Assembly (NCBI GenBank): GCA_038212445.1
Contig: JBBQUM010000001.1
Location: 371,503-435,502, forward strand
Length of the DNA: 64,000 bases
Direction: 5' to 3'
DNA from: TMP-7 sp038212445
GTDB lineage: Bacteria > Acidobacteriota > Terriglobia > Bryobacterales > Bryobacteraceae
Part shown: piece by piece, positions 53,367 to 61,579 of the stretch
Layout: every line of letters starts with the position of its first letter
Position numbering within the stretch: the stretch's first letter is position 1
Position numbers and translations under genes: made by a program
The notes under the pieces: model-generated
Databases searched by the model: none
What the model saw: the letters and a program-made list of their open reading frames with translations, nothing else
What the model was told of the DNA's origin: nothing

Positions 53367-54136
53367 CGCTGCACCTGGCTCTCTTGTGGTGTGCGTCATG
53401 GCTGGTGCCGCGCGCGGAGCGTGGCGAATGGCTGGCGGAGTGGACGGCGGAGCTATGGTTTGTGCGTCGCAAGGGTGGCGCTGCGACCGCGTTTAGCCTG
53501 GGCGCGTTCCGGGATGCGCTCTGGCTGCGGCGGAATGGCGAGGGGCGGGCGTTCCGTTTGGAGTCGCCGGGGCAGTGCTTGGGAGTGCTGAGTGTGATGG
53601 CCGTAGTGGGCGCGTTGTTGACGTTTTGCTGGGCGCCATCGCGGGAGCTTGCGGCGATGTACCGGGAGCGCGGCACGGCGGCCAGTTTCGCAGTGATGGT
53701 GGCGATTGCGCTGGTGCTGCTGCCGAGGACGAGTTCGTTTCGCGGAGGCGCTTATCCGGGGGCCGGCGCATGGCGGCGTCGCGCGTTTCTTGCAGGCAAG
53801 TTGCTGCTGGCGGTGCCGGCGGTTTTCTGCGCGACGTTGATTGTGGGAGCGGTGATCGCGCGCGGATTGCAGGCGCACAGTCTGATCGTCGGGCTGGTGT
53901 TGGCGTTTCGCTGGGTGCTGGTGGACCAGCGTCGACGGTGTCCTGAGTGTTTGCGATTGCTCGATCATCCAATGCGAGTCGGCCGGCCGTCGCAGACCTT
54001 TTTGGAGTGGTACGGGACGGAGTTCGTGTGCATGAAGGGACACGGGCTCATGCATGTCCCGGAGATCCCCACTACGTCGTTTGAGACGCAGCGGTGGATG
54101 CGGTTGGACCGGTCGTGGAGCGGGTTGTTTGGATGA
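53363..54136 (+). CDS. Membrane protein of unknown function co-transcribed with PadR
   Basis: A 257-residue protein translationally coupled to PadR (ATGA overlap). It has membrane helices near 74-95 (VMAVVGALLTFCWAPS), 112-125 (FAVMVAIALVLLP), 145-170 (KLLLAVPAVFCATLIVGAVIA) and 175-192. The N-terminus is charged (RAERGEWLAEWTAELW) and the C-terminus has a Cys pair (RRRCPECLRLLDH) resembling a zinc knuckle. I recognise a family of small PadR-linked acidobacterial membrane proteins only loosely; function unknown. A partner for the divergent ABC exporter or a sensor for the PadR is possible. Confidence 0.65.
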   Translation: MTLHLALLWCASWLVPRAERGEWLAEWTAELWFVRRKGGAATAFSLGAFRDALWLRRNGEGRAFRLESPGQCLGVLSVMAVVGALLTFCWAPSRELAAMYRERGTAASFAVMVAIALVLLPRTSSFRGGAYPGAGAWRRRAFLAGKLLLAVPAVFCATLIVGAVIARGLQAHSLIVGLVLAFRWVLVDQRRRCPECLRLLDHPMRVGRPSQTFLEWYGTEFVCMKGHGLMHVPEIPTTSFETQRWMRLDRSWSGLFG

Positions 54137-54142
54137 GTCGGC

Positions 54143-55207
54143 TTAGAGCGAGGCTGGCATCTTGATGCCAAGGGGCGCGGTGCATTCCGCGAGCTTTTCC
54201 CAAGTGGGGAGGGGAATCGGGATGCCGTGTTCGAGACGATGCGCTTCGGCGCGCCATTCGGGTTCACCGGCTACCAGCACTTCATCGAAGCCGGTGGCGG
54301 CGGCGGTGTTTTTCAGGGTGTCGCGCATTTTCTGCATGCGGGCGACGAATTCGTCCATGGGCATGAAGCGGGTGATGTCGAGGGCGAGGAAGAACTGACC
54401 GACGCGCATGGGTGCGCCCTGCTTGCGTAGACCGTGGAGTTCCGTGAGCATGGCTCCGCCGCTGAGAACGGCGCAGAGGACCTCGACCATCACAGCGAGT
54501 CCGGTACCTTTGTAGCCGCCGAGGGGCATGGGGGAGCCAGTGAGGGCGACGGTGGTGTCGGTGGTGGGTAAGCCTTCGGGGTCGAGTGCCCAGCCGGCCG
54601 GGAGCACCATTTCGTGGTTCATGGCAGCTTTGAAGATGCGGTTGATTGCGACTGTGGTGGTAGCCATGTCGAGCAGGAAGGTATCGGGACCGGGCACGGC
54701 CATGCAGATGGGATTGGTGCCGAGGCGAGGTTCCTTGCCTTGCCAGGGGACGACGAGCGGGCTGGCGTTGCAGAGGACGATGGCGAGCATGCCTTGAGCT
54801 GAGATCTTCTGCGCCCAATAGGCGGCGGCGCCGAAATGATTGGACTCGCGGGCGACGACGATCGCGATGCCGTGTTCGGCGGCGATGCGGGTAGCGTGCC
54901 CGACGCAATGGCGCGAGACGACCTGCCCGATAGCGTTCTCGCCGTCGTAGACCATGCAGGCTCCGGCCTCAGTAGCGACGCGGCCCTCGCCGGTCAGGTT
55001 GATGTTACCGAGGCCGATGGCTTGGAGATACAGGGGAAGAAGTTGGATGCCGTGGGTGTCGACGCCGCGCAGGTTGGCGGCGATGAAGGTGTCGGCGAGG
55101 AGCCACGCTTTCTCTTTTGGGACGCCGACAGTTTCGAAACTGGACTGAACGTAGTCACGCATCGGATCGGCGTGGACGTATATGAATTGAGTTGATGCAG
55201 AAGACAC
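54143..55207 (-). CDS. Ldh-family NAD(P)-dependent dehydrogenase (malate/L-lactate type)
   Basis: A 354-residue oxidoreductase of the malate/L-lactate/ureidoglycolate dehydrogenase family. Family landmarks: NLRGVDTHGIQLLPLYL, AIVVARESNHFGAAAYWA with the catalytic His, LGTNPICMAVPGP, LDMATTTVA and PLGGYKGTGLAVMVEVL. It reduces a 2-oxoacid or oxidises the 2-hydroxyacid with NAD(P)H; exact substrate not predictable. It is convergent with the PadR-linked membrane gene, 6 bases away. Upstream lies the tRNA-Val gene on the other strand. Confidence 0.92.
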   Translation of the reverse strand: MSSASTQFIYVHADPMRDYVQSSFETVGVPKEKAWLLADTFIAANLRGVDTHGIQLLPLYLQAIGLGNINLTGEGRVATEAGACMVYDGENAIGQVVSRHCVGHATRIAAEHGIAIVVARESNHFGAAAYWAQKISAQGMLAIVLCNASPLVVPWQGKEPRLGTNPICMAVPGPDTFLLDMATTTVAINRIFKAAMNHEMVLPAGWALDPEGLPTTDTTVALTGSPMPLGGYKGTGLAVMVEVLCAVLSGGAMLTELHGLRKQGAPMRVGQFFLALDITRFMPMDEFVARMQKMRDTLKNTAAATGFDEVLVAGEPEWRAEAHRLEHGIPIPLPTWEKLAECTAPLGIKMPASL

Positions 55208-55227
55208 TGAAAAGAGCGTACCGCAGT

Positions 55228-55257
55228 TTGGTGGGATGGGGTCCGCTGGTTTACAAT
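55228..55257 (+). promoter_or_regulatory. Candidate promoter of the tRNA-Val gene
   Basis: TACAAT (55252-55257) is a fair -10 element ending 22 bases before the tRNA; TTGGTG (55228-55233) lies 18 bases upstream as a weak -35. No other tRNA is close. Confidence 0.4.
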
Positions 55258-55279
55258 GATGATTGTTCCTGCCTTTTCA

Positions 55280-55356
55280 GGGCGCGTAGCTCAGTTGGTT
55301 AGAGCGCTTCCTTCACACGGAAGAGGCCCGGGGTTCGAGTCCCTGCGCGCCCACCA
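55280..55356 (+). tRNA. tRNA-Val (CAC anticodon)
   Basis: A full cloverleaf is visible. The acceptor GGGCGCG pairs with CGCGCCC, the D-arm is GCTC/GAGC, and the anticodon stem is CTTCC/GGAAG with loop TTCACAC, giving anticodon CAC for GTG codons. The T-arm has the usual TTCGAGT loop. The CCA end is encoded (55354-55356). No intron is present. Confidence 0.96.
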
Positions 55357-55466
55357 CCTTCAAATTTCCTAGCAGATAATTTCCGCAGAGGCTGCAGAAG
55401 TTTGGGCGCAGTTGGGGAGCCGCTCTCTGAGGTCGCGGCTCGGTGTGGGTTGAGCTTGTAACCGGG

Positions 55467-56771
55467 TTAGCCGACTACTTCGAGGATGAGTTCACGCTCG
55501 TCGGGCGGCGTGCCGGAGATGCGGAAGGCGTCTTCGACTAATTGGGCGGCTTCCTCCACATTATCCTCACTGGTGTAGTAGAGGCGGCAGAGGACGGCGC
55601 CGGCATCTATTTTGCTGCCGACCTTCACTTCGAGGATCACGCCGACGGCGGGATCGATGACATCTTCCTTGGTATTGCGGCCGGCGCCGATCATGGACGA
55701 TGCCAGGCCGATATCCTCGGCGTCGATGGCGCTGATGAAGCCGGGGCGGGGCGAGGCGATCTCGCGGACGCCGGTAGCGTTGGGGAGCAGTTCGAAGCGA
55801 TCGAGGACCTGCGGATTGCCGCCTTGAGCCTTGATCACGTCCTTAAACTTGCGGTAGCCGGAGCCGTCGAGCAGTTTGGAGGTGGCCAATTCACGGGCTT
55901 CGTCGAGTGTTTTGGTGATCTTGCCGAGGAAAATCATGCGCGCGGCGAGTTCGAGCGAGATGCGGGTGAGATCAGTGGGTCCGGCATTCTGGAGGGTTTG
56001 CGAGACTTCCATGACTTCGAGCGCATTGCCGACAGCGTAGCCGAGCGGCTGATTCATATCGGTGATGAGCGCCTGGACGCGCTTATCGAGGCGGCGGCCG
56101 ATGCCGACCATCATCTGGGCGAGGCGGCGGGCTTCCACCTGCTTCTTCATGAACGCGCCGGAGCCCACTTTGACGTCGAGAATCAAGGCGTCGAGGCCGA
56201 CGGCGAGTTTCTTCGACATGATGGACGAAGCGATGAGCGGAATGGATTCGACGGTAGCGGTAGCGTCGCGCAGGGAGTACAACTTACCGTCGGCGGGGGT
56301 GATCTCGGGGCTTTGACCGATAAACGCCAACTGGTGTTTAATCAACTGCTCGCGGAACTCATCGAGCGAGAGGTCGGTGCGGAAGCCGGGGATGGATTCG
56401 AGCTTGTCGAGGGTACCGCCGGTGTGTCCCAGGGCGCGGCCGGAAATCATGGGGACTACGGCGCCGGCCGAGGCGGCTAGCGGAGCGGCAATGAGGCTGG
56501 TTTTGTCGCCAACTCCGCCGGTGGAATGCTTGTCGACCTTGACGCCGGGGATAGCTGACAGGTCCAGGACCTGGCCCGAGCGGGTCATGGCGTCGGTCAT
56601 GGCACTCACTTCCCGATCGGTCATACCGGAGAAAAACGTGGCCATCAGGAATGCTGAAATCTGATAGTCCGGTACTTCGTTCCGGGTGTAGGCGTCGATT
56701 AGAGTGGAGATCTCTTCCGGGGACAGTTCTTCGCCGTCTCGCTTGCGATGAATCAGATCGACAGTGCGCAT
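55467..56771 (-). CDS. Pyrimidine-nucleoside (thymidine) phosphorylase
   Basis: A 434-residue phosphorolytic enzyme of nucleoside salvage. The family signature VDKHSTGGVGDKTSL is present, along with KLDKLESIPGF-like text (GTLDKLESIPGFRTDL), SIMSKKLAVGLDALILDVKVGSGAFMK and the C-terminal domain VGSKIDAGAVLCRLY. It splits pyrimidine nucleosides with phosphate into base and ribose or deoxyribose 1-phosphate. ATG at 56771 has AAGG 7 bases before it, and an earlier in-frame ATG at 56813 would only add a short leader. The gene for inositol monophosphatase lies 63 bases upstream. Confidence 0.95.
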   Translation of the reverse strand: MRTVDLIHRKRDGEELSPEEISTLIDAYTRNEVPDYQISAFLMATFFSGMTDREVSAMTDAMTRSGQVLDLSAIPGVKVDKHSTGGVGDKTSLIAAPLAASAGAVVPMISGRALGHTGGTLDKLESIPGFRTDLSLDEFREQLIKHQLAFIGQSPEITPADGKLYSLRDATATVESIPLIASSIMSKKLAVGLDALILDVKVGSGAFMKKQVEARRLAQMMVGIGRRLDKRVQALITDMNQPLGYAVGNALEVMEVSQTLQNAGPTDLTRISLELAARMIFLGKITKTLDEARELATSKLLDGSGYRKFKDVIKAQGGNPQVLDRFELLPNATGVREIASPRPGFISAIDAEDIGLASSMIGAGRNTKEDVIDPAVGVILEVKVGSKIDAGAVLCRLYYTSEDNVEEAAQLVEDAFRISGTPPDERELILEVVG

Positions 56772-56834
56772 TATTAGACCTTCAGCGTAACACCTTAATA
56801 TGATTGAAAGCAAAGGAACAGACGGATTCCCGCG

Positions 56835-57641
56835 CTAAAGTTGCGGGATCTCGTCCTGGTGGCGGCCGGCGAATACTTCACCGAATACGCCGACCAACTG
56901 GTGGTGGATCAGTCCATTGTCGGCCAGGAGGTGGGGACCGTGGAGGCTGGACGGACCGCCCTTCATGTCAGAGCAGAGCCCGCCGGCTTCCTTTACCAGC
57001 AGGATTCCGGCAGCCATATCCCAGGGGTTGAGCTGGAACTCCCAGAACGCATCCAACCTGCCTGAAGCGACATATGCCAGGTCGATGGCGGCGGCACCGG
57101 CGCGGCGCACACCGTGAGTGATCATGGCGAGGTGGTAGTAGAAGTGGATGTTGATGTTCTGATGGCGTTTCTTGCTGGGAAAGCCGGTGGCGATGAGGGA
57201 GTCCTCGAGGCGCGCTGCCTTGGAGACATGAATGCGGCGGTTGTTCAGGTAGGCACCGCCGCCTAACTCGGTGGTGAACATCTCATTGCGGGTGGGGTCG
57301 AAGATCACGCCGGCGATCATCTCGCCGCGATGTTCGAGGCCGAGAGTAACGTTATAAACGGGGAAACTGTGGGCGAAGTTGGTGGTGCCGTCAAGCGGGT
57401 CCACGTACCAGCGGTACTCGGACGTACTCGTGTGTCCGCCGCCTTCCTCGGCCACGATGTTGTGGGTGGGGAAGTGGGTGCGGAGGCGTTCGACGATGAG
57501 CCGTTCTGAGGCGCGGTCGGCTTCGGTAACCAGGTCGGATTCGCCTTTGAGCTCAAAAGCGACGCGTTTTTCAAAGAAGCCGCTGAGTAGGGCACCGGCT
57601 TCACGGGCGATATCGGCTGCAGTTTCGAGGTAGGAGGGCAA
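56835..57641 (-). CDS. suhB: Inositol-1-monophosphatase-family phosphatase
   Basis: A 268-residue magnesium-dependent phosphatase. The FIG/IMPase motifs are DLVTEADRASE, the catalytic VDPLDGTTNFAHSFP and the second WDMAAGILLVKEAGG. It hydrolyses inositol 1-phosphate or related substrates; SuhB homologues also bind rRNA-processing complexes. The start is TTG at 57641, about 6 bases after the Hfq-like stop; no ATG is found nearby. It is probably co-transcribed with the Hfq-like gene upstream. Confidence 0.9.
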   Translation of the reverse strand: MPSYLETAADIAREAGALLSGFFEKRVAFELKGESDLVTEADRASERLIVERLRTHFPTHNIVAEEGGGHTSTSEYRWYVDPLDGTTNFAHSFPVYNVTLGLEHRGEMIAGVIFDPTRNEMFTTELGGGAYLNNRRIHVSKAARLEDSLIATGFPSKKRHQNINIHFYYHLAMITHGVRRAGAAAIDLAYVASGRLDAFWEFQLNPWDMAAGILLVKEAGGLCSDMKGGPSSLHGPHLLADNGLIHHQLVGVFGEVFAGRHQDEIPQL

Positions 57642-57647
57642 TTCGAT

Positions 57648-57890
57648 TTATTCCGACTCGTAGAGGTATTTAATTTCGTGTTTGAAGATGAATAGATTAG
57701 GTTCGCCGTCGCGGGTGATGCGGATGAAGTAGGCGTCGAAAAACTCGATGATGCCGGCCACTTCGGTATTGTCATCCAACTTCACGCGAATGGGGACGGC
57801 TTCGTCGATCAGTCGGCGCAGATATTTCGGTTCTTCGAACGTTTGTTCAGGCGGTTTGGACCTGATTCTGGCAGTTACGGTCTTTGTCAT
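57648..57890 (-). CDS. hfq: Hfq-like Sm-fold RNA chaperone
   Basis: An 80-residue protein of the Hfq family. The Sm1 part is VPIRVKLDDNTEVAGIIEFFD and the Sm2 motif is LFIFKHEIKYL, where the FKH corresponds to the YKH of classical Hfq. The N-terminus is short and the usual C-terminal tail is absent. It is more divergent than typical Hfq but matches the shorter acidobacterial type. It is expected to be a hexameric sRNA-binding protein. The VWA gene lies 18 bases upstream on the same strand, so it is in an operon. Confidence 0.85.
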   Translation of the reverse strand: MTKTVTARIRSKPPEQTFEEPKYLRRLIDEAVPIRVKLDDNTEVAGIIEFFDAYFIRITRDGEPNLFIFKHEIKYLYESE

Positions 57891-57908
57891 GTGGGGCAGC
57901 GGGGAGAA

Positions 57909-58829
57909 CTAGCGTCTCTGCTGTTGTGCTTCCCCATAGTATCCGCTGCGTGTGAGCACCTGCAAATTCGGGCGGTCGACGGTGAGCTTGACGCGGTGGA
58001 AACGGTCCTTGGTGGGGGCGATGTTGCGGGGGTAGTAGCCGATCATGTACTGGCTGCGCAGGTCATGAAGGATGTCGGTAAAGACCTGATCGAGCTGGTT
58101 GCCGACGGCGGGAGCAAAGACGCGTCCTCCGGTTCCGGCGGCGATGGTGGTGAGGGCGTTCTCGCCGCCGATGTTGCGTCCGGCGTCGTTGGTGATGGGC
58201 ATGACGAGGATGGGGTAGACAACAGCGTCGGCGCGCTGGGCCTGTTCGAGAGCCTGATGGTAGGTCTTGGAACTGGTGGTGTCGCCGCCGTCAGTGACGA
58301 TGATCATGACGTGGCGGCCGTCGCGGTCGGCGAGGGCGTTGGCGGCAAAGTACATGGCGTCGTACATGCAGGTTCCGGCTTCGCCTTTGATCCCGTGGAG
58401 AGAATTCTCGAGGTCGATGAGGCGGCGAGTGAATGAACGGCGGAGTACGACTTCCCAGTTAAACGAGTAGAGCGCGGCCTGATCGTCGGGATTCCCTTCG
58501 TGTATCAGGACTTTGAGAAACCGGTTCACTGAATCGATTTCGTATTTGAGTTCCTTGGCGGTGGACCCGCTGGTATCGAGCAGTACGGACACGGATAGAG
58601 GCAGGGCGGTGGATTGCTCGAACACCGAGATCTGTTGTTCGACGCCGTTGTCGGTGATTTTGAAATTTGCCTTCGTGAGGTTGCCGACGAGGTTTCCGTA
58701 GGGGTCCTTCACCGTCCCGATCAAGCGGACCAGGCGCACGTCGGAACGGAAGATGGTGGGCTCCTGCTGGGCGAACACCGGCAAGACGCAGGGCGCGAGA
58801 GCGGTGAGGATAAAGGCGACGGATCTCAT
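57909..58829 (-). CDS. VWFA-related acidobacterial secreted protein
   Basis: A 306-residue exported protein with a von Willebrand factor A domain. After a signal peptide (MRSVAFILTALAPCVLPVFAQ) come DVRLVRLIGTVKDPYGN and the MIDAS-type motif LLDTSGSTAKE, with GTCMYDAMYFAA and IIVTDGGDTTS completing the metal site. This is the VWFA-related Acidobacterial domain, a multi-copy family. Adhesion or ligand binding is assumed. The start at 58829 overlaps the MoaD-MoaE stop by one base (TGATG), so they are co-translated, an unusual pairing. Confidence 0.92.
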   Translation of the reverse strand: MRSVAFILTALAPCVLPVFAQQEPTIFRSDVRLVRLIGTVKDPYGNLVGNLTKANFKITDNGVEQQISVFEQSTALPLSVSVLLDTSGSTAKELKYEIDSVNRFLKVLIHEGNPDDQAALYSFNWEVVLRRSFTRRLIDLENSLHGIKGEAGTCMYDAMYFAANALADRDGRHVMIIVTDGGDTTSSKTYHQALEQAQRADAVVYPILVMPITNDAGRNIGGENALTTIAAGTGGRVFAPAVGNQLDQVFTDILHDLRSQYMIGYYPRNIAPTKDRFHRVKLTVDRPNLQVLTRSGYYGEAQQQRR

Positions 58830-59551
58830 CACGCGGATTGAATGGAAGCGTCCCACTCGCCCTCTACCCAGACTTCGCCGTCCTCAAAATGTTCTTTCTT
58901 CCAGATGGGCACCGTCTTCTTGAGACGGTTGATTCCTTCAAGCGCCGCGTCAAAGGCCGGACGCCTGTGGGGAGAGGCGGCCACTACCAGAACGCTGGTT
59001 TCGCCGATCTTCATGCGGCCGAGACGATGCACTATGCCGACGGCGCCAACCTCATGGGAGGCTTTAATCTCGCGGGCCAGCGCGGCGAGCGTGCCGATGG
59101 CCATGGGCTCGTAGCATTCGTAGTCGAGAAAGCGAGTGGCGCGGCCATTGGAGTTGTTGCGGACGACTCCCTCGAAATTGACGAAGGCGCCGTCGGACGG
59201 GGCGAGAAGCCGGCGAATGGTCTGGCGGGCGTCGATGGCCTGGCGTGTCAGGGCGCAGAAGATTCCGGGCTCCTCGACGACGTGCGTAAACGGTCCAGTG
59301 CCGCCGCTTACCGGGGGTAGAAAGGCGATTTCGTCACCGTCGGCGACCGGGGTTTGGGGTCCAGCGAATTGTTGATTGCGTGCGAGCACGATGCTTTTGC
59401 GCATTTCATTCAAGCGCGGGTGGCGTTCGGCATAAAGGCCGAAGACGGCGCCGAGGTCTGCCGGTCCTGCGATTTCCAAAGAATCTTCGCGCAGCCCGAC
59501 GATGTCTTTAAGCTGGCCGAAGAAAAGAACTTTCACGCGCACGCCGATCAT
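58829..59551 (-). CDS. Molybdopterin synthase, MoaD-MoaE fusion
   Basis: A 240-residue fusion of the small and large subunits of molybdopterin synthase. Residues 1-84 are MoaD (MIGVRVKVLFFGQLKDIVG), ending in the internal Gly83-Gly84 of PPVSGGTG. Residues 95-240 are MoaE with IVHRLGRMKIGE and the catalytic-Lys segment VPIWKKEHFEDG. It makes molybdopterin by transferring sulfur to precursor Z (cPMP). In the separate form, the Gly-Gly end must be free, so cleavage or a special mechanism is implied. It is followed directly by the VWA gene. Confidence 0.92.
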   Translation of the reverse strand: MIGVRVKVLFFGQLKDIVGLREDSLEIAGPADLGAVFGLYAERHPRLNEMRKSIVLARNQQFAGPQTPVADGDEIAFLPPVSGGTGPFTHVVEEPGIFCALTRQAIDARQTIRRLLAPSDGAFVNFEGVVRNNSNGRATRFLDYECYEPMAIGTLAALAREIKASHEVGAVGIVHRLGRMKIGETSVLVVAASPHRRPAFDAALEGINRLKKTVPIWKKEHFEDGEVWVEGEWDASIQSA

Positions 59552-59600
59552 AGTAGCAGACGGCTGCTAGAGCTTCCGGGTTGCGCCAACTCGCTTGAGA

Positions 59601-60557
59601 TCACTCTAGAGGGTCGTGCGGGCGGGCGATCTGGAAGCCGCGTTTGTGGCCGCTCGCCACGACGTGCCCGTGAAACTTGAGCTTCCCGTTGATCAACGCA
59701 TCCACCGGGCGGGTGACGGGATAGTCGAAAGTCAGGACGTTGCCTTCGTCGATGGCAAGCAGGTCGGCTACGGTCATGGTCTGGCCTCGCAGACGGGTGT
59801 CGACATTGAGTGGGGCTCCGCGGATCAGGTGGAGAATCTTGTCGCGTTCCTCTTCACTCGCATGAGTACGGCGGATAGACCACTGCTGGTCGAACTTCTG
59901 CCGCAGCATTTTGACGATGATCGACGGGATGCCGATATTCATCATGCCGGCGTTGTCGCCGATTCTCACTTCGATGCTGATAGCCACAACCGCTTCATTC
60001 GGCGCCAGGATCTGCAGAAGCTGAGGCTCGGTCTCGTGAGACTCGATACTGAACTGCATGTTTGACACAACCTGCCAGGAATTGCGGAGGTCCTGGAGGA
60101 TGATGCGGAACAGGCTTTCGAGGATGCTCTGTTCGATTTCGGTTATTTCGCGGCTGATCTTCGTGGACACCTTGCCGGCGCCACCGAGGAGCATTTCGAG
60201 GATCGGAAAGACGAGTGTCGGATTGAGTTCGAGGACGGCGTTGCCGTCGTAAGGCTTCATTCCGAGGGAGGCCATGCAGGTGGGCGACGGCAGGCACTGG
60301 GTGAATTCCATGAATGACAGTTGTTCGACAGACACGAGGTTAACGACGGCGTACGCGCGCAGGTAGGCCGACAGGCTGGATGCGAGGCTGCGCGCAAAGT
60401 TCTCGTGGAGCAGATGGATGGCGCGAAGCTGGTCCTTAGCGATGCGATCGGGACGACGGAAGTCATAGGGCTGAGCCCGTTTACCGGCGTCGTCGGGACC
60501 GTCTTTGAGGTTCCGGAATACGCTGTCGATCTCTTCCTGACTGAGTACACGATCCAC
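59601..60557 (-). CDS. fliM: Flagellar motor switch protein FliM
   Basis: A 318-residue FliM of the flagellar C-ring. The N-terminal CheY-binding motif VLSQEEIDSVF is present, followed by the middle domain (GMKPYDGNAVLELNPTLVFPILEMLLGGAG, here cut to positions about 130-165) and the C-terminal FliN-like domain (LNVDTRLRGQTMTVADLLAIDEGNVL). The GTG at 60557 has AGGAG 9 bases upstream and starts just before the CheY motif; the upstream open frame is a non-coding extension. No other flagellar gene is in the window, so it may stand alone. Confidence 0.92.
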   Translation of the reverse strand: MDRVLSQEEIDSVFRNLKDGPDDAGKRAQPYDFRRPDRIAKDQLRAIHLLHENFARSLASSLSAYLRAYAVVNLVSVEQLSFMEFTQCLPSPTCMASLGMKPYDGNAVLELNPTLVFPILEMLLGGAGKVSTKISREITEIEQSILESLFRIILQDLRNSWQVVSNMQFSIESHETEPQLLQILAPNEAVVAISIEVRIGDNAGMMNIGIPSIIVKMLRQKFDQQWSIRRTHASEEERDKILHLIRGAPLNVDTRLRGQTMTVADLLAIDEGNVLTFDYPVTRPVDALINGKLKFHGHVVASGHKRGFQIARPHDPLE

Positions 60558-60637
60558 TAAGGTGTTCTCCTGACTCTCTCGGTCTATCGGCGCGATTCGC
60601 TTTTTCTTTACCCTCGAAATCGGGTAAGTTGATTGGT

Positions 60638-61579
60638 ATGCCTCCAAGCGGTCTGTTGCTGGACTCTGTCTATATGGAGCACGAAACAGGGGCAGGCCAT
60701 CCGGAGTCGGCCAGCCGGTACACAGCGGTGACGAATGCGCTGACAACGTCCGGTCTTGCGTCAAAGATGCGCCCGATTGCGGCGCGCGAGGCCCTTGATG
60801 ACGAACTAGCTCTGGTCCACACGCGGCCCTATTTAAAGATGGTGGAGCAGGATATCGCGCAAGGCGCGCATGATCTGTCCACGGGCGATACAGCGCTCAG
60901 CCCGAAATCCCGGGATGTAGCGTTGCGGGCTGCGGGGGGTGTGCTCAGTGCGGTGGACGGGATTCTGGGAGGCGGACTTGGGTCGGCATTCTGCGCTGTC
61001 CGGCCGCCGGGGCATCATGCGACGCCCGACCGTGGAATGGGTTTTTGCATCTATAACAATGTCGCGGTGGCGGCGCGTTATGCGCAACGGCGTCACGGTC
61101 TGGATCGCGTCCTGATCGTCGATTGGGATGTTCACCACGGCAACGGCACGCAGGACACCTTCTACAACGATGGTTCGGTGATGTTTTTCAGCACACACCA
61201 GCATCCCTGGTATCCGGGAACGGGGATGGCCCAGGAGTCCGGAGCTGGGAAGGGGCGCAACCTCACGATCAACTGTCCGCTGGCGGCGGGTGCGGGTCGC
61301 GAGGAGGTTCTGGGGGCGGCGCGATCGAAATTGCTTCCGGCGGCGAGCGACTTCAAGCCGGACCTGGTGATTGTATCGGCGGGTTTCGATTCACGCGAAG
61401 GCGACCCGCTCGGAGGGTTCCGGCTGACGGATCCTGATTTCCGCGAATTGACGCTGCTGATTCGCGAGATTGCCGACCGGCATGCCGGGGGACGGGTGCT
61501 GTCGGTACTGGAAGGCGGCTACAGTCTTGCGGGGCTGGCTGCGGGTGTGACTGCTCACGTGGAGGCATTGATCGGATGA
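60638..61579 (+). CDS. Histone deacetylase-family (acetylpolyamine amidohydrolase-like) enzyme
   Basis: A 313-residue zinc deacetylase of the class II HDAC/AcuC/APAH superfamily. Landmarks: HPESASRYTAV, the catalytic His pair AVRPPGHHA, GFCIYNNVAVAARYAQ, the zinc site IVDWDVHHGNGTQD and VSAGFDSREGDPLGG. It deacetylates polyamines or lysine residues; the substrate is not known. ATG at 60638 is used; TTG at 60629 would add 3 residues. The stop overlaps the start of the M20 peptidase by 4 bases. Confidence 0.94.
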   Translation: MPPSGLLLDSVYMEHETGAGHPESASRYTAVTNALTTSGLASKMRPIAAREALDDELALVHTRPYLKMVEQDIAQGAHDLSTGDTALSPKSRDVALRAAGGVLSAVDGILGGGLGSAFCAVRPPGHHATPDRGMGFCIYNNVAVAARYAQRRHGLDRVLIVDWDVHHGNGTQDTFYNDGSVMFFSTHQHPWYPGTGMAQESGAGKGRNLTINCPLAAGAGREEVLGAARSKLLPAASDFKPDLVIVSAGFDSREGDPLGGFRLTDPDFRELTLLIREIADRHAGGRVLSVLEGGYSLAGLAAGVTAHVEALIG

